Positions 37,572-52,115 of a DNA stretch of 64,000 nucleotides are shown here, piece after piece. The DNA lies in NCBI GenBank assembly GCA_904063045.1, contig CAJFCJ010000010.1, positions 558,001 to 622,000 of the forward strand. The letters run 5' to 3'. The notes below the pieces were generated by a model. The model saw only the letters and a program-made list of their open reading frames with translations, made no database searches and was not told the DNA's origin. Both the position numbers and the translations under genes were made by a program. The stretch comes from Dimorphilus gyrociliatus. Its lineage: Eukaryota; Annelida; Polychaeta; Dinophilidae. Every line of letters starts with the position of its first letter. The first letter of the stretch is position 1.

Positions 37572-40500
37572 ATGGCGGCTAAACGAAAAAAGAATACCGG
37601 TACTGATTTAAAACAGGAGGAAATTCTACAAGCGGTCGTTATTGCAGACAGCTTTAATGTCAGATTTGCACCCATTACAACCGATTTACCTCGGGTGCGT
37701 AAGATTTATTTTTAAACTCTCATTTTTAAGAGAGAAAAAACTAATGATTGATTTCCTTAAATTTCGTCAGACTCTAATTCCAGTAGTAAATCGACCATTA
37801 ATCGACTATACTTTGGAGTTTCTTTGTTTAAATGGAGCTCAAGAAATAATCATCTTCTGTAGATCCCATGTGGACCAAATTCAAAGACATGTCGAGTGTG
37901 TATTAAAAACTTTTACAAAAGTACTTTAATTAACCACGTGTTCAAATTATCAACATATTTTTAATTAATATTGTCACATGGCAAACTCTCTTTGTCAATT
38001 TATCTAATTTAAATTTATGCCAAGTAAAGTCTCTTTCAATTTTATTCACAACTTTAAATGACAATCAAACAAAATAAGTAGAAATGTGTCTTATTTCTTT
38101 TAAACCTTCTAAAAGAAATCTAACAGTTTTAGTTGACTTTTTATAAATATTCTTCTTTTTTACGTGACTTATTTTAGATCGAAATGGATTAGAAAATCTA
38201 ATCCATGCACAATAAAGATATTCTCATCTCAAGAATGCGTGTCTTTGGGAGATGCACTGAGGGATTTGGATAAGAAGAATATAATACAAAATGATTTTAT
38301 TTTAGTCAACGGAGATTTAATCTCCAATATGACATTGTCTCCAATTCTCCAAGAACACAAGTAAATATTTTATTAATATATCTATAGATGTAATTGAAAA
38401 AAGAACCATAATTAATTAAATTATTTTATTTTACATTTTTACAATGTCAACCAATGGCAAAATTTGTGGTCTTTCCCTTTTCGCTAGGATAATTAAATCT
38501 GTCATAAGGTTGCTCTGCAAAAAGTCAATTATATAAATTTTCTTGCGGGATTAATTAAGTTCCTGAATATATAACATATCTATATTTATATATATATAAT
38601 CTTTATACGCTGATGCTGAATACTTTTTTAAAGGGAAAGAAGAAGAAAGGAAAAATGTATGGTAATGACAATGATTATGAAAAAGACAAACTCTCCTCCC
38701 AAGATGAAATTTAAAGATGATGATATTCTCTTGGCTGTAAATAATGATACAAAGACTGTCTTATATTACAAGAAACTTCAAGAAAATAGAGTAATAGGAT
38801 TTCCACTGGTAAGTTAAATTACTAATACATATATTTCATAAGCATTTTAACATAGTAGATATTAATATACACAGTAGACTCTTTGCTCGCTACTCTTAAG
38901 AATAATAGGTAAAGCTACTACTATAGACTAGATGCCTGGTGGAGGTGCAATCAAATTATAACTTTTTCCTTTATAATAAACCAAGTAATGCTTAAGGCGC
39001 TACATCCCATTTTCGAGATGGGTTGCTGTCAATATACCATATAAACAGAGTAGACATATAACATTCATAAAAAATGATATAAATTTACAATTTCTTAGAT
39101 ATCACTTCAAAGTTTAGTAATATATACATTATGCTTTGCAGAGTATTTTCAAAAGTAATCCTAACGTTTCCATACGAAATGATTTGATGAGCACTGGAAT
39201 AAGTATATGCTCGGCTAAGGTACTATCCCTATTTGGAGATAATTTTGATTATGAATGCAGGGACGATTTTATCAAAGGAATACTAATTGATGAAGAGGTT
39301 TGACCTTAGCAGAATAAACATTTTCCTATTAGCTAACGTTGTATTTCTTTATCCAATAAAGATATCCGGTAATACTATAACAGTACATATTGAAGAGAAG
39401 GAGTACGCTGCAAGAGTATCGAATCTGAGAACTTACGAATCGATTACGTTAGTTAATACCAAGTTTATATTTGGTAAATTGCTATGATTTGATTTTTTTC
39501 AGTAAAGAAGTAATCGATAGATGGGCTTTTCCGATAGTCCCAGATGTAAGTTTTGATATAAATGATCCGAAATATTCATATCGCCGACACAATATATATC
39601 TGGACGATGATGTTAAACTTCACAGGTAAAATTTGTATAGATTTATTATCCCATAGAAACTTACCAAATTAGTTAATCTATAAATATATTTCTTTTTTAT
39701 TACATCAGCAATTGTAAACTAATAAGAACCGTTGCCATTGGAAATAATTCTCAAATATCGGAGAACGCTCAAATATCTAATTCAGTTATTGGTAGAAATT
39801 GCAAAATAGGTAATTCATATTTTTATTTATATTTATTCAATATAAATTATTAATTTTAATAATTGAATAACAGGCAAAAATGCTTTAATACAAAATGCAT
39901 TTATATGGGATAATGTAACAATAGAAGATGATTGCTGTTTAAAAACCTGCATATTAGCTAACCATGTTACGGTTTTTAGGGGTGTAACTATAGAAGAGGG
40001 ATGCGTTCTTTCCACAAATGTAAGATGTTTCTTCTATACCAGTCTATAATTATATTGTAGAATGTGGTCTTCGAAAATGTCAAATGTTAATTCAAAACCT
40101 ATATAATTAGGTCACTGTGGGACCGGAAGTACCTATTCCAGGAGGAACTTTATTGTGCAAAAGCGAGATCAAAATTAACTCTGCAAATGAATTTGGGTTA
40201 CAATCGAATGCAAAAGTCTATAAAGCTTTCGCAGAGGACGGAGAAGATGTGCCCGATATTCCGTGGTGTGAACCTGAGCAACCCGATGATATTTCTTCTG
40301 ATGAGGAGAGCGTCATATCTGAAATATCAGCAGTCGAACAAGATGATAGAATAGGTATCATTATAGCTTTTTTTACATGAAAATCTTAGGAAAAATATCA
40401 AGTTGCATTTGTATCCTTCAAAAAGGAAAAAAAATAATTACTTCGCTTACAATTAGGCTAACCGGATGTGCAATATCCCGAGAATGTAAACAAATCTCTC

Positions 40501-41241
40501 CTTTTTTTTTTTACAGCTTTCTATGATGAATTGTCAGGTCTTTTGGAAAGCTTAAATGAAAACGTCTCCGTTGATAATGTTAAATTAGAAATCAATTCTA
40601 TAAAGTTAGTATCTTTTCCTTTCAATTAATTTCATTAGATTTAAATGTATTCATTTTCCTTTTAGAGCTGCTTACTATATGGAAATAGACGATGTAATTT
40701 TTCAACTTGTTAAAGCTATCTTACTGTTTCCTTTACGGAACAATGAGCAGCTCTCCATAGAGCAGTACAAGGCCAGCTTTAAAGAAGTAATTGCATTTTG
40801 TCATTCCTTCAACTTTTTCTTATTTAAATAAATATTTTATTCCCCCTAATAGCTTTTTGGGAAAACAGAAGAACTCCTAGTCTTCTACATAAAAGACTCT
40901 TCAAACGAAAAATCATGCATAAATTCAATAGAAGTAGCTTTTAATAATTATGTCTTAAACGTTTTACTAATTCATTTATTATATTTATAGGAAACAGCTG
41001 CTAATAATACTTTAGTTTCAACATACCTTATAAAAGTAATTGAGTCATTCTACGACAGTGATGTATTAGCCGAAGATACTATATTATCGTGGTATTCCAA
41101 TTGTGAGAATACTGATCTAAAAAATAGGGTAAATAAATATTGTTTCTTTAATTAAGAATTTAGACTATAAAATATAAAAAACAGGTTAAAAAGCTTATAG
41201 AATGGCTTGAAGAAGCTGAAGAAGAAAGCGATGAAGATTAA
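37572..41241 (+). CDS. EIF2B5: Translation initiation factor eIF2B subunit epsilon (catalytic GEF subunit)
   Basis: Fifteen coding exons read in phase to 648 residues (human 721): 37572-37694, 37771-37895, 38178-38360, 38634-38808, 39142-39297, 39362-39447, 39503-39625, 39709-39809, 39874-40019, 40111-40354, 40517-40604, 40666-40786, 40853-40933, 40991-41128, 41185-41241. The nucleotidyltransferase-like domain starts with LQAVVIADSFNVRFAPIT, then VNRPLIDYTLEFL, SLGDALRDLD, ILVNGDLISNM and RHNIYLDDDVKL. Left-handed beta-helix hexapeptides follow (IGNNSQISENAQISNSVIGRN; NVTIEDDC), then an acidic linker, and a C-terminal W2/HEAT domain with EDTILSWYSN and LIEWLEEAEEESDED. The last residues match the CK2-phosphorylated tail known in mammals. 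Family knowledge: exchanges GDP for GTP on eIF2 and is the target of the integrated stress response. It is shorter mainly in the linker. Poly(A) signal at 41329-41334. Confidence 0.97.
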
Positions 41242-44200
41242 TGAAAGAGTTGCAAATGTTCTAGTTGTTTGATCATCTTCTATTATTGTGTTTAATTCAA
41301 ATAATTAATAATATATAGTTCTACGAAGAATAAAGAAATAACGAAAGAAAAGTTACTTGTTTTTACTTTATAGTATTCAATTTAAATGGGAACTATTCAA
41401 TTGAATTACTTACTAATTAATCAAGTCAAGAAGTTATTACGTGATCCATATTTTAATAGAATTTATGTTACTTTGCGCTAAAAGGCTTATAGTAGGTTGA
41501 TATAGAATTTTTATTGTATTTTATGAGTGTCTGAAGTCATTAGCATCCTTTGCAGATTTTCATAAAAATCTATTCATGAAATATAAAATGGTACGAAAAT
41601 AACGTTAATAAAAAAGCCAAAACTTGTTTAAGCAGTTTTTATTAATGTAATTGATTATTAAGTCTTGATATTTTTGTCAGTTGAAACTTTGACTAGATTT
41701 TTAAGTAAAACTTTCGCCTTTAAAAATAGATTGACTATCCTGTATAAAGATCAACTTCCGCCTATATATTACTATTTAGTTGCTGAATATTGTAGTTTAC
41801 CAGGGTGGCAGTTATTCAACATAATTTATATATTGAAGACTTGTACGTGAAATTCCTATAGTAGACGATAGAATTGCTATTTCTAGAAATTAATTAAAGC
41901 AATTGCCCTGGAAATGTTTGGAACAAAACATCCAAGTATTTCTCAGTTTGCACTATTTGTTATTTTATTGAATTTTATACCCCAGTCTCTCTTTAGTCCT
42001 GCAATAGTCACTGTATTGTTAAGGGGCAGCGGAAATGTAATTTTTTTACTAAAGGCTTCTCACCGTTTTCATTTGGTTCGTAATCGTTCAACTGTAAAAC
42101 ACAATCGGATGTTTAGAAAGACTGAAAAATAGAAAAGAAAAGCAAATAGTATTAATAAATAAGATAGAAATGGAATAAAGGAAATTGTAATTTGGTAACA
42201 TTGGCAAATGTTCCAATCTACATGTAATCAAATGACCCTCAGCGGAGGTCATGCGAAGGAAACCGATGGGACTTTTCCTAAAATTATGATTTGCTTGAAA
42301 GCCTACGGGTTATACTCGAACGGTTGATTGGTTTTCAATTGGTATGCCAAGGATCCTGTTAAACAAAATTCTATTTTTAAGCCTAATTATTTTTTTTGTA
42401 CTCCAAAATTGAATCTCTTCAATTACAATTTCTCATAATAAATATTTTAATAAGGCTTAAAATTAAAGAGATAAGCAGAAAAGGAGAAAGAGCGAGAGAG
42501 AGAAGGAAAAGAAGAGGTAAGGTGGGAGGTCTAATTTCTTCTCATTTAAGGTTTTTGTATTGTCACAAAAATAACTAAGCTATTTGTTGTTTTTTTCTAT
42601 TTCTAGAAAGCGCCTATTGATTTTGAGGACAATCGATCAAGACTATGAACTGGATTAAACTAGGAGAGAAAAGCGTTCCCTCTTTCCCAACCAAGTAACG
42701 ATTGCATCAGGCGCATAAAGCGTATAGATTATTTATAAGAAAAAGATGCACCGAGTAGAAAACTGCGACTGCGTTACTGTATAATTAAGAATTGGACAGT
42801 AGAGTAAACATAAAAGGAAAGGTTATAAGAAAGGGAAGAGAGAATGAAAGAAAGCAAAGAATAGCTGGGAAGAGAAAAGATCAATAGTGATTATTACATA
42901 GCATTCGCATAAAGACTATGGAATCGTTGCGTAATAGAATACAAAATAGGCAGCTTTTTCCCCCTATGATTTCTTGTATAAAAGTCGCATATCGTATTTT
43001 TTATATTTTTCTTTTATTCATATAGAAAAGTAATTTGATTTGTATATATGTAATTACATATACAGTATATATGCACTGAAGTAAAATACCATCTTTAATA
43101 TATATTTATTGGTAATTTTATTCGCAAGAACGAAAAAGCAGCATCCTTCTGACAAAACAAACCGTATACAGAATAACGTGAACTTGTATATATATATATA
43201 TGTAATAATAATAATAATGAATTGTTTATAGATAAAAAATACGGCATAGATATATTTAACTAAAGAAATTAGTATGATAATAATAGTAATAAATCATAGT
43301 TTTAACATATAATAATATTAATAAATATATATATATATATGTTTATATATGTGTAAAATTCTATTAAGCTAATCTTAACATATATGATATGCTGGTGGTT
43401 ACTGTATATTCATATTTTTTTAAACCATTCTTATCAGTTTTTTATTATCAATCTGAGTTTTGGTTTTTTTCCCCCATCATAGTAGTAAATAGATTAAAAT
43501 ATTAAATATATGAATTATGATTTATATATATATATATATATGCTACAATCACACCAAAACGACACACGTGACTATAAACAAATCACAGCTCGAGATATAT
43601 GTTATCAAAGTTAGATACGTAGCTTAATATAGGTTACGTTTCTTTGTTCTTTAAACATCATTATAATTCATTTATACAGTTAAAAATAATAATAAGTCAT
43701 TAAAGCTAACAACAACACACAATCAATAAATAAATAATAAGGAGGGTTATTTTGCTTTTTTAATATTCATATTTAGACTAGAAGTTTGTTAAAGGCGTAG
43801 GTGTGCGTGATATCTTTATAGGACGACGACATCGATTATTCTTATTTCCTTTTCTTTTTAAAAATTAAAATTGAGACAACCTCTAGAAAAAGAAATCCTA
43901 TAGATTTTTAGGTAAAGGTGTTACTTAATTCATTACGTTCTTTTCTTTGTTTTTTTCTTTTTTGTATAGAGAGATATAAAAGGAGTAGAAAGAGAAAAAC
44001 TAAACAGAAAGTTTACTTATCAACTATATGCCAAATTTTTTTTCTCTTGTAAAAAAATTCGTTAAGTAAAAGTAAAGAGAGAAAAAAAATACTTTTACTG
44101 CATAATTCTTATCTTGTTCTTTCTTTCTCTCTCTCAGATTAATGAATATATATTATATACTGCACCGTGAAAGTAATATGTTTTATAATGATATCTAATC

Positions 44201-44943
44201 GCCATCGCCGCCCCGCCGTGATCAATTTCCATTTTTTTCCTTAATTATAAAGAAAAAAAACGTTAGATTTGTTTTTGACAAACTTGACGCTTCCCTCTTT
44301 TTTTAGTTTTTAATATACATTAAGCATGCTGAGGACGAATGAACAAATAACTTAATGACTTTCTTTAAAAATCAACTAAATTGAAATAAATAACCGAAGA
44401 AATAGAGAAAGCAAACTACTCCATTTTTGATCATTTCAGCTTTGACATGTACAGTTAAGCCCAAAATCCTAAAACGGAACACAAAAAGTGCATCTGCAAC
44501 TAATCATAGGAGATCTTAATGAAAACTTGTATTCCTGTAAGGAGAATTTCTTTCTAACGTGTTATCTTTCTAAGCCGGAGAGAAGACATTTACAGATAAG
44601 AGATTGAGAGGAAGTTACAGATAGATTGATAGACAGTTGACAGTTAGGAGAGAGAGAGACAGCGAGAGAGAAGAGATAGATAGTAGAGATTGAGGAGTAT
44701 AGAGACAGAGAAAGGATGATGAAAGCACTCGTTCTATTTGCCGAATCGGCGTCCAAAAACTGTAAAGAAATAGTAAGTCAGATTCGATTTGACGCTAAGG
44801 TGCGTTTTTTGACTCTTGGTCGACGATTGGGTAGTGAAGAAAGTAGACGACCTGCTCATAGTCCAGATTTCGTCATCTTTCTTCGTCGATTCCAATACTT
44901 CGTCGAAATTTGCCATGATATGGGCGGAGGGCGGGCGGACTTG
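41242..44943. other. Gene-poor region between EIF2B5 and otopetrin 3' ends
   Basis: The EIF2B5 poly(A) signal AATAAA is at 41329-41334, 88 nt past the stop. The rest is AT-rich with (TA)n near 43190, 43330 and 43525 and a GA-rich tract at 42480-42520. A short GC-rich patch (about 44200-44230) may be in the otopetrin 3'UTR. No ORF is convincing. Confidence 0.5.
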
Positions 44944-46978
44944 TCAGAGTTCCTTCCTCTTAATAACATAGGCGTTTGTCCATATATCAGAAAGGCAAAC
45001 AGCCGAATGGAAGCGGAAGAATATTATCATAGGTATACAAATATGAGATATTATGGACCAAGCTAAAAAGCCATAGTATTGAGTGTGAGCGGGCATTGAG
45101 TCAGCCTTTCTCGCCTCAAAAGCATTAAGAACCCATAAGCACAGGTTAACTAGTAGCAGAAAAGTAACCAAAGCTCTCCCAGGCTTCATCATTACTTGAC
45201 CATCATTAGCTGCACACCTTCTCATGCCGTCGAGTATAAAGACACTTTGTAACGCCGCCTCGACGAAAGCCAGTAACGACGATATTAGACTTAATCCCGA
45301 TAGGACGCCAAATTGGGATACAGTCGCAATCGAAGAAACAACAAGGAATATGTTGTACATGCATAAACCGGATAAACTAATAACCAAGAGAAGACTCTCA
45401 AAGCTAGCCTCTTCCAGCCCAAGAAACCTTAACTGTTGGAGTTTGAAAAAGGCAACAACGACGACACCTGCGCACAAGGACAATAAAGTCGTTTCCGTTA
45501 TGTAAAAGATGAAAGCAGCCGATTTAGCATTGTTGAGCTTTTTGTCAAAGACGAAGAAACAGCTCATAGAAATTAGGGTTAGTATCGCTATAAATAAGCC
45601 TAAGAAAAGACCCTTATTCGCTTTGTGGCATTCTGTCGGATTTGATAAACTTCTAGGATCTGTTTCAGTCTATTTTTAATTGAAAAGGAAATAATTAATG
45701 AAGTATTAAATCTGTTAAAACAAAAAAAAAACGAATCCTACCTGATGTCTCGGTCTGTGAAGCTTACCGACGCTACAATAAATTTTGTATATCATAGCCA
45801 AAGCGATTAAGCTGTATTGGGCAGTGCAGGGGAATAGGAAGGGAGCCGTATTCCTTGCCAGAGTTGTTGTCACGTAGCAGACAACATCTTCTTTAGGCGA
45901 ATCACCCGAGTTCTTAGCACCAATGCCAGCAGGTTTTGGCGTCGATGCTGACTCGACAACGTTATATTTTTGAGTTGCCTCATTATAGCGCCAATCCTCA
46001 TCCGTTTCATGTATAGTACAAAGCAACCAAACACAAAGGTTGGTTGCAGCGATATGAACAAGCCCAAATCTTGCCAAAGCTTTATGCATATTGATAACGA
46101 CCTACAAAGATATAATAAAGACTTGTAAGATAAATCATATATAAAAATAATGAAAGGCGGGGAAAAGTCGCTGACATGTCAGATGATAATGAAACGAACA
46201 AATATATATATGTATACTGTATATATATATATAATATTTAACATACAAATGTATATATATATATATTTAGTTTATGCATGTATACAGTTTATATAAGCAT
46301 ATACAGCCACGTATATGCAGTATATACTGAATATAAAAAATAATCCAATTACAGTAGCTTTATATGAGGATCATGCTTGATTTAATAAATTATAAGATTT
46401 CTTAAGTGCAACTTTGCATTATAGCTAATTCGTTAAAATATAACATATTCAATAATGTTAATAAATATTCAAGTCAAGATCCCTGTCTTAAGATTCCCTC
46501 TCTCTTTCTTTTTTTTCTATCTCTCTATCTCTCTCACTCTTCCACACACACACACACTCTCTCTCTTTCCTTCTTTCTCATCTCTCCCTTTCTGCATTTT
46601 TCTCTTAGCAATTCTCTTAAGCTCTTCATCAATTTTCACTACTATTTTCGTTTATAAGAAAAATATATTGATGAAGAATTTTTTTAAAAAAACAAAAGAA
46701 TATAAAAAAATAAATTGAAAACAAAATCACTAAAGCTAGAGAATGAAATTCAAATGAGATAAAATAAGGATAGGATAATAAAACAGAGGAGAGTGAAATA
46801 GAATTTAAGAGAAGGAAAGCGAATCTCTTTCATAATACGCATGCGCAATGACTAAGATTTGATACAATATAATTAGATATACTGTAAATAAAATACAATA
46901 TATAGCGTATTTGAATCTGAGGAAAAGTAGTAAAAGACGAAGATGGACAGAGTAGAAAAAGAAAAGAGAGAGGGACAG

Positions 46979-47018
<40 letters not shown>

Positions 47019-47632
47019 TAGATAGGAAAAGTAAATAAAAGGGCAGATGATGACCAGTTGAAGGTCCTTTTTAATTGCTCTTTAATTAAAAGAGAAACAA
47101 ATTAAGTCACATAAGCGTGAAACAAATTATACACACATGAAACTAATTCGTAGGCCCATTTCGGATACGATTGAAAGAACGAGTGGAAATAAAAAATTGA
47201 CGAATAATGTTGTTCTTTGTATGAAATGTATAAAATATAACCTACGAATTCACACATACGCACACACTTGCTTTATAGTATATACTTAAGAAAAAAAGAG
47301 GGAAGCAGGGAAAAGTGTTAAGGAAGAGAAAGTTTATCCAGAAGTAAATCAAGGGCAGTTAACGCAATTAACTAGGAGTCGCGTAATAACCTTCTGGATA
47401 AGTTTTGCGTAACCAAGCAACGACATGCACGAGTAGACTCAAGTAAAGAGCAAAATAGAACAATTTTCTTTCCTCTTTGGCCCTTTTTAATACTCATTTT
47501 CTTTATTCTATTCCATTGTAATAGTTGGAAAAGAGGAAGAAAATCCTTCTTTATTGTTTTCATCATGTTCAAAAGCCGAAAGTATAGAAGTAAATAATAT
47601 AATGATTTAGATATACTGTATATATAGTATAA

Positions 47633-47666
<34 letters not shown>

Positions 47667-50512
47667 TATTTGTAAGCTTTTAATAAAGAATATTTAAGCG
47701 CGTAATCAGATCAAAAGAAAGTCATAAAACAATAATATTCATTAATCTTGTAAAGATTTCTTTGACAAAAAGTATAAAGTCGCTATTTCTTCTAATGCAT
47801 TTTGAGAAGCGGCTTCTCTCCCCCTCGGCCCCCCGCCCCCTCCCCTGCACAAGTGTTTTCTCATCATCTATATGTGTCAAACGCAAAATATTTTTGCACT
47901 TACTTTTGACACTACTCTATTCTCTCAACCCTCTCTTTCTGTCTCATTCTGTCTGCCTGTCTGTCTCTCTCTCTAGCTGGTTTATCTTGTTCACTTTATT
48001 TCACTCTTTGTTTCCCCTTTTGCTCAACGATTTCCAGGCATTGATTTCAATAACTCTTTGATGTTTTTTCAATGCAAAGAAAGTTATGATAAGTGTATTG
48101 GGGGAAAAAATAGTATCGCGTATTATATTATAATAATATATACAGTATATCCTTTAGGCAACTAGAAAACCGATATCCAAACATTCGGGAACAGAGTGTT
48201 GATGGTAGAATAAAAATTAGGTTGCTTGTCGAATGTTTTATCTATGGTTATGCCTTGTTTCTATAATAGAGAGACTATGCAAAATTCATTTTCCAAATGA
48301 AATGGCCATTTTATATCAGTCGAGGGACTTTGAATAAAAAAAGAGAGAGAAAAAAAGCAGTATTGATTTGAAAGGAATGCATTAATCTTTGTTAATAAGG
48401 GAAATCTTACACTTAGGGAAAGAATCTTTTTAAACCCAGAAATGGTAATTTTTATTCAAAGACTAGACAAAAAAATAGCATTGAGATAAAGTATTTGGTG
48501 ATTTTCTTTTAAAATGGAAAAAAAACTGCTTCGTGTCATTCTAGAAAAAAAATGTAAAGAAAAAATTCTATTTTTCTCTTCCACACGCTCTTCCCTATTT
48601 TCCCTTTTTCCCCTCTCCCTCCATCCCTTCTCAATCTACTTCCTTCAAACTAAATATAGAATGTAGATGTAAAAAAAAGGTTTATCCTTTAATCCTTGCT
48701 AGATTTAAATATTACTGAGCACGTCTTAAAAGAACTATACGCAGATAGTCTTTTAAGGTACAGTAAAATCAATAAACAATGAATTAATATTTAATCTTTC
48801 CATCAATTCTTTTGATAGCTAATAATTATTTGGCCTCATGTAAGGTGACTTTATCTGGATTTATTAAGTGAGGCCTTAAGAAATATCTGACTATATATAG
48901 TTTGTTCCTTTTTAAAATCAAATGTAATATTTGTGACTTACTTAAACATCAGACAAGATTAATAAGAATAAGTTGTATATGACATTCTGTTGACAGGATA
49001 TATGTTGTCTATTGAATAGAATATATATCATTTATGTATATATATATATATATACTGTATATATGTGTATGCACTCCATAAACATTCGTTATGTTTATGG
49101 AAATAGTGTTATGCCTTTATAACAGGAGTAACGAAAGATAATTAATGATTTAATGAGGTTAGAAAAAAAAGCGCTTTTATGATATGTTATGTTATGAATG
49201 TTCGTATTAGCTTTATACGACAAGCGAAAATGATTGGAGTAAATATTTATACTACTCACATCATTCAAGCCCTTGTACACTGAGTAAATCTGGAAAAGTA
49301 AGAAGACGATAGACAGAAAGGCGGAGAAAACAAAAAAATAAATCTTTTTTCTGATTTCTTTTTTTTTAATAAAAAAAAGAGACTTTAATAAAATATATAT
49401 TAATAGATATATTTTGCTTTTTATCATAGCATCCCAGTTTTCAAATAGTAATAAGATATAAGGTACTTCTATTAATTATATACATTTTTAAATAATTATA
49501 TTTATATATATATATATATATATAAATTCTATATCATTCTTTTTCTACTATCATATGAATAAAAACACCCTTTTAAGCACTCATTCTTTCAATCTTTGAA
49601 GCGCCGCTAGGCCTACACAACTTCTAAAGCTTCGCAAAGATTGGCAGGAAGGTTAAAGGAGCAGTAATAATAATATAAATAATAATAATAATAATAATAA
49701 TAGTAATAAAGTAAAAGTATCAGTAATTAACAATCATCTTAATGACAAAGAAGAGAAAAAAGGAGAGATTATAGACAAAGAATAAGATGTCAATCAATTA
49801 TTTAAAAAAAGAAGAGTCTTGCTAATCAATAGAGATTCCCTTCTTCCCAACATTTAACTTCAATAGTTAAATCTACAAATGCTTCTTATGCAGAGATTGC
49901 AGTATTCTTTTACATCTCATAACAAAAGATTAGATTATAGGACTAGTTTGCATCCTCAAGGTAAAACCTAATGATAATAATTAAATAAGAAAAAGGAAAT
50001 TTAGGGAATTTCTCTAGCTGTCTGAAATCTACTCACTACATGTCCCTTGGGTAATTTTCCAACACTAATATCTTATAAAAGAAACGCATTTTCTACTTAT
50101 TAATTATCGTTGAATTAACATTTTGGGTGGAGAATACGACAAAAAACCGTCTTTGTTAATTCATTTCCTTCTTGATTTGTGTGGCAAAAGGCTAAATAAG
50201 TAAAGAGGTAGAGAAAGGGGGACGTAAAAAGGTAATAATGATAATAAAAAAATAACAAAAATGTCTATTAGTCACTTGAAAAAAAAGGAGGAGAAGAATA
50301 TTTAATAAAGACAGAAAGAAAATCATTAGGCAGCCCCCAAGACAAAGAACACAAAAGGACCTTAGAAGAACATTTAAAGTATTTAATTATCGTGCAATAG
50401 CGCGTACAAAGCTACGCTTTTAACATGAAAAATTTGTTAAATACGATTATAGGGGTAAAATTAATATAAAAAAGCCTTATAAGAACAAATGATGCCTTAA
50501 ATAAATAAGGAT

Positions 50513-50577
<65 letters not shown>

Positions 50578-52077
50578 TATATGTTAACGTTTCTCACATA
50601 TAAGATATAGATATATAAACATAAAAATAACTATGTGGTTGTATGGTAGCGAATGTGTATCTCTGTGTTCTACGTCCGTCATAAACAGGGATAAAGCTTA
50701 AGGAGCAAAATAATTGTACTGACCTTGTGGCTTTTAAATAAGAAGAAGGTCTGGAAAAACGTAAAGAGGAGATGGGTAACCGCAACGAGAATGTAAAGTG
50801 CTCCGTAGCAGTGTATTGTTGCTCCCGATTCGAATACAGACGCTATCTTAAAACCGTCGTGAATCATGGAGCCGGCGCTAAAAGCGATCGAGCCGATCCT
50901 CAAATAAAAATTGACGCCTTCGGCCTCGTAGGAAACTAGAGCTGACGGCTGATAGACGTCTAATTCCAAATCACTAGGCGTCCTCGATCGGCTTTGATGT
51001 CCGTCGCCTTCCTTCGGTAGATCTTCACCAGCGGCTACATCTCTCATCGAATGCATGCTCGAATACGTTTTATCAGCATCCAAACGGTTATTGCTAACCA
51101 AACGTATGTTCCTCACTCGAGATTCCTCTCTTCTATGACGAAGGACATAGGTGTGAAGATAGACTAAGAAAGCTATAGCCATTAAGTAGATGTAGAGGTG
51201 AAATATTTCCACATAGTAAGATTGGTCCCCACTCTTTCGGGTTAGAGCATCCGTTATGGGGAAAACTAGGCCTAAAACGACCACCAATAGGGCGTATATA
51301 CCGCATAATAAGTGGGTGATTGCCGATCTGCATATTTAAAATATCGGATTAGAATAGTTTTTTATGTTCAAATAGAGTAAAAAATTTTCATTCTACCAAT
51401 ATACTGCAACGTTTTAATTGCATTCCTTCGCCCTTTTTACGGCCTAATAAACTCGATCGAACTTATGCACGCGTGATGGACAAAAAAGAGAGAAAAAGCG
51501 GTGTGAATGAGGGATTGGAAAGGATGGGAAAAAATGTCAAAGCCATGTTGTTTTTTTAATTTTTATTTTAAAACTATGATAGACTTTTTCGCGCATTGCA
51601 GAATAAAATTTCCCACAGTAACTGACCGCTGGCGTTACAATCCATACTATTACGGGCGTCACCCAATACTATCTTACTTACATGTGCTCGAAAATAATAT
51701 TTATGGAAGAGAATATTAGACTATGTTCGTTTCCTTCGTAAAAAGAAATTCTTAGACGATCAGTTGCGATGCCGTTCAGAATAAATCTCTTTGCAAATTG
51801 CTGTCACGCAATTTTCCTACTTAATTGGCGGCAAAGTAAAATAGTATCTAAAACCCTAAAATGTAATTGTAGTCAATGGTGGCGCACCCCTTTTATTCTT
51901 CCATTTACTGTGCACTCCCTAATTATCCGATTTGGAAGAATTTAGAAATATAGAGCGTTCAGGAAACTAATAGACAGAATCGGAGCAAATATATATATGC
52001 AAATTAAATTAAATAAAAAGTATATAAGTATATATCTATAGACGATGAATAATTGAAAATCATATATATATATATAT

Positions 52078-52115
<38 letters not shown>

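Noticed and set aside
44716-45505. Plus-strand ORFs of 116 and 93 codons
   Set aside because: Antisense shadows of the last otopetrin exon, which has clear family motifs.
47762-48061. 99-codon plus-strand ORF in an otopetrin intron
   Set aside because: Pyrimidine-rich Ser/Leu/Phe sequence inside an intron of a gene on the other strand; does not begin with ATG in good context.
49095-49427. 110-codon minus-strand ORF as an independent gene
   Set aside because: Very AT-rich Phe/Ile/Lys/Tyr sequence. The only part with good splice edges is the 30-nt segment listed as a microexon candidate.
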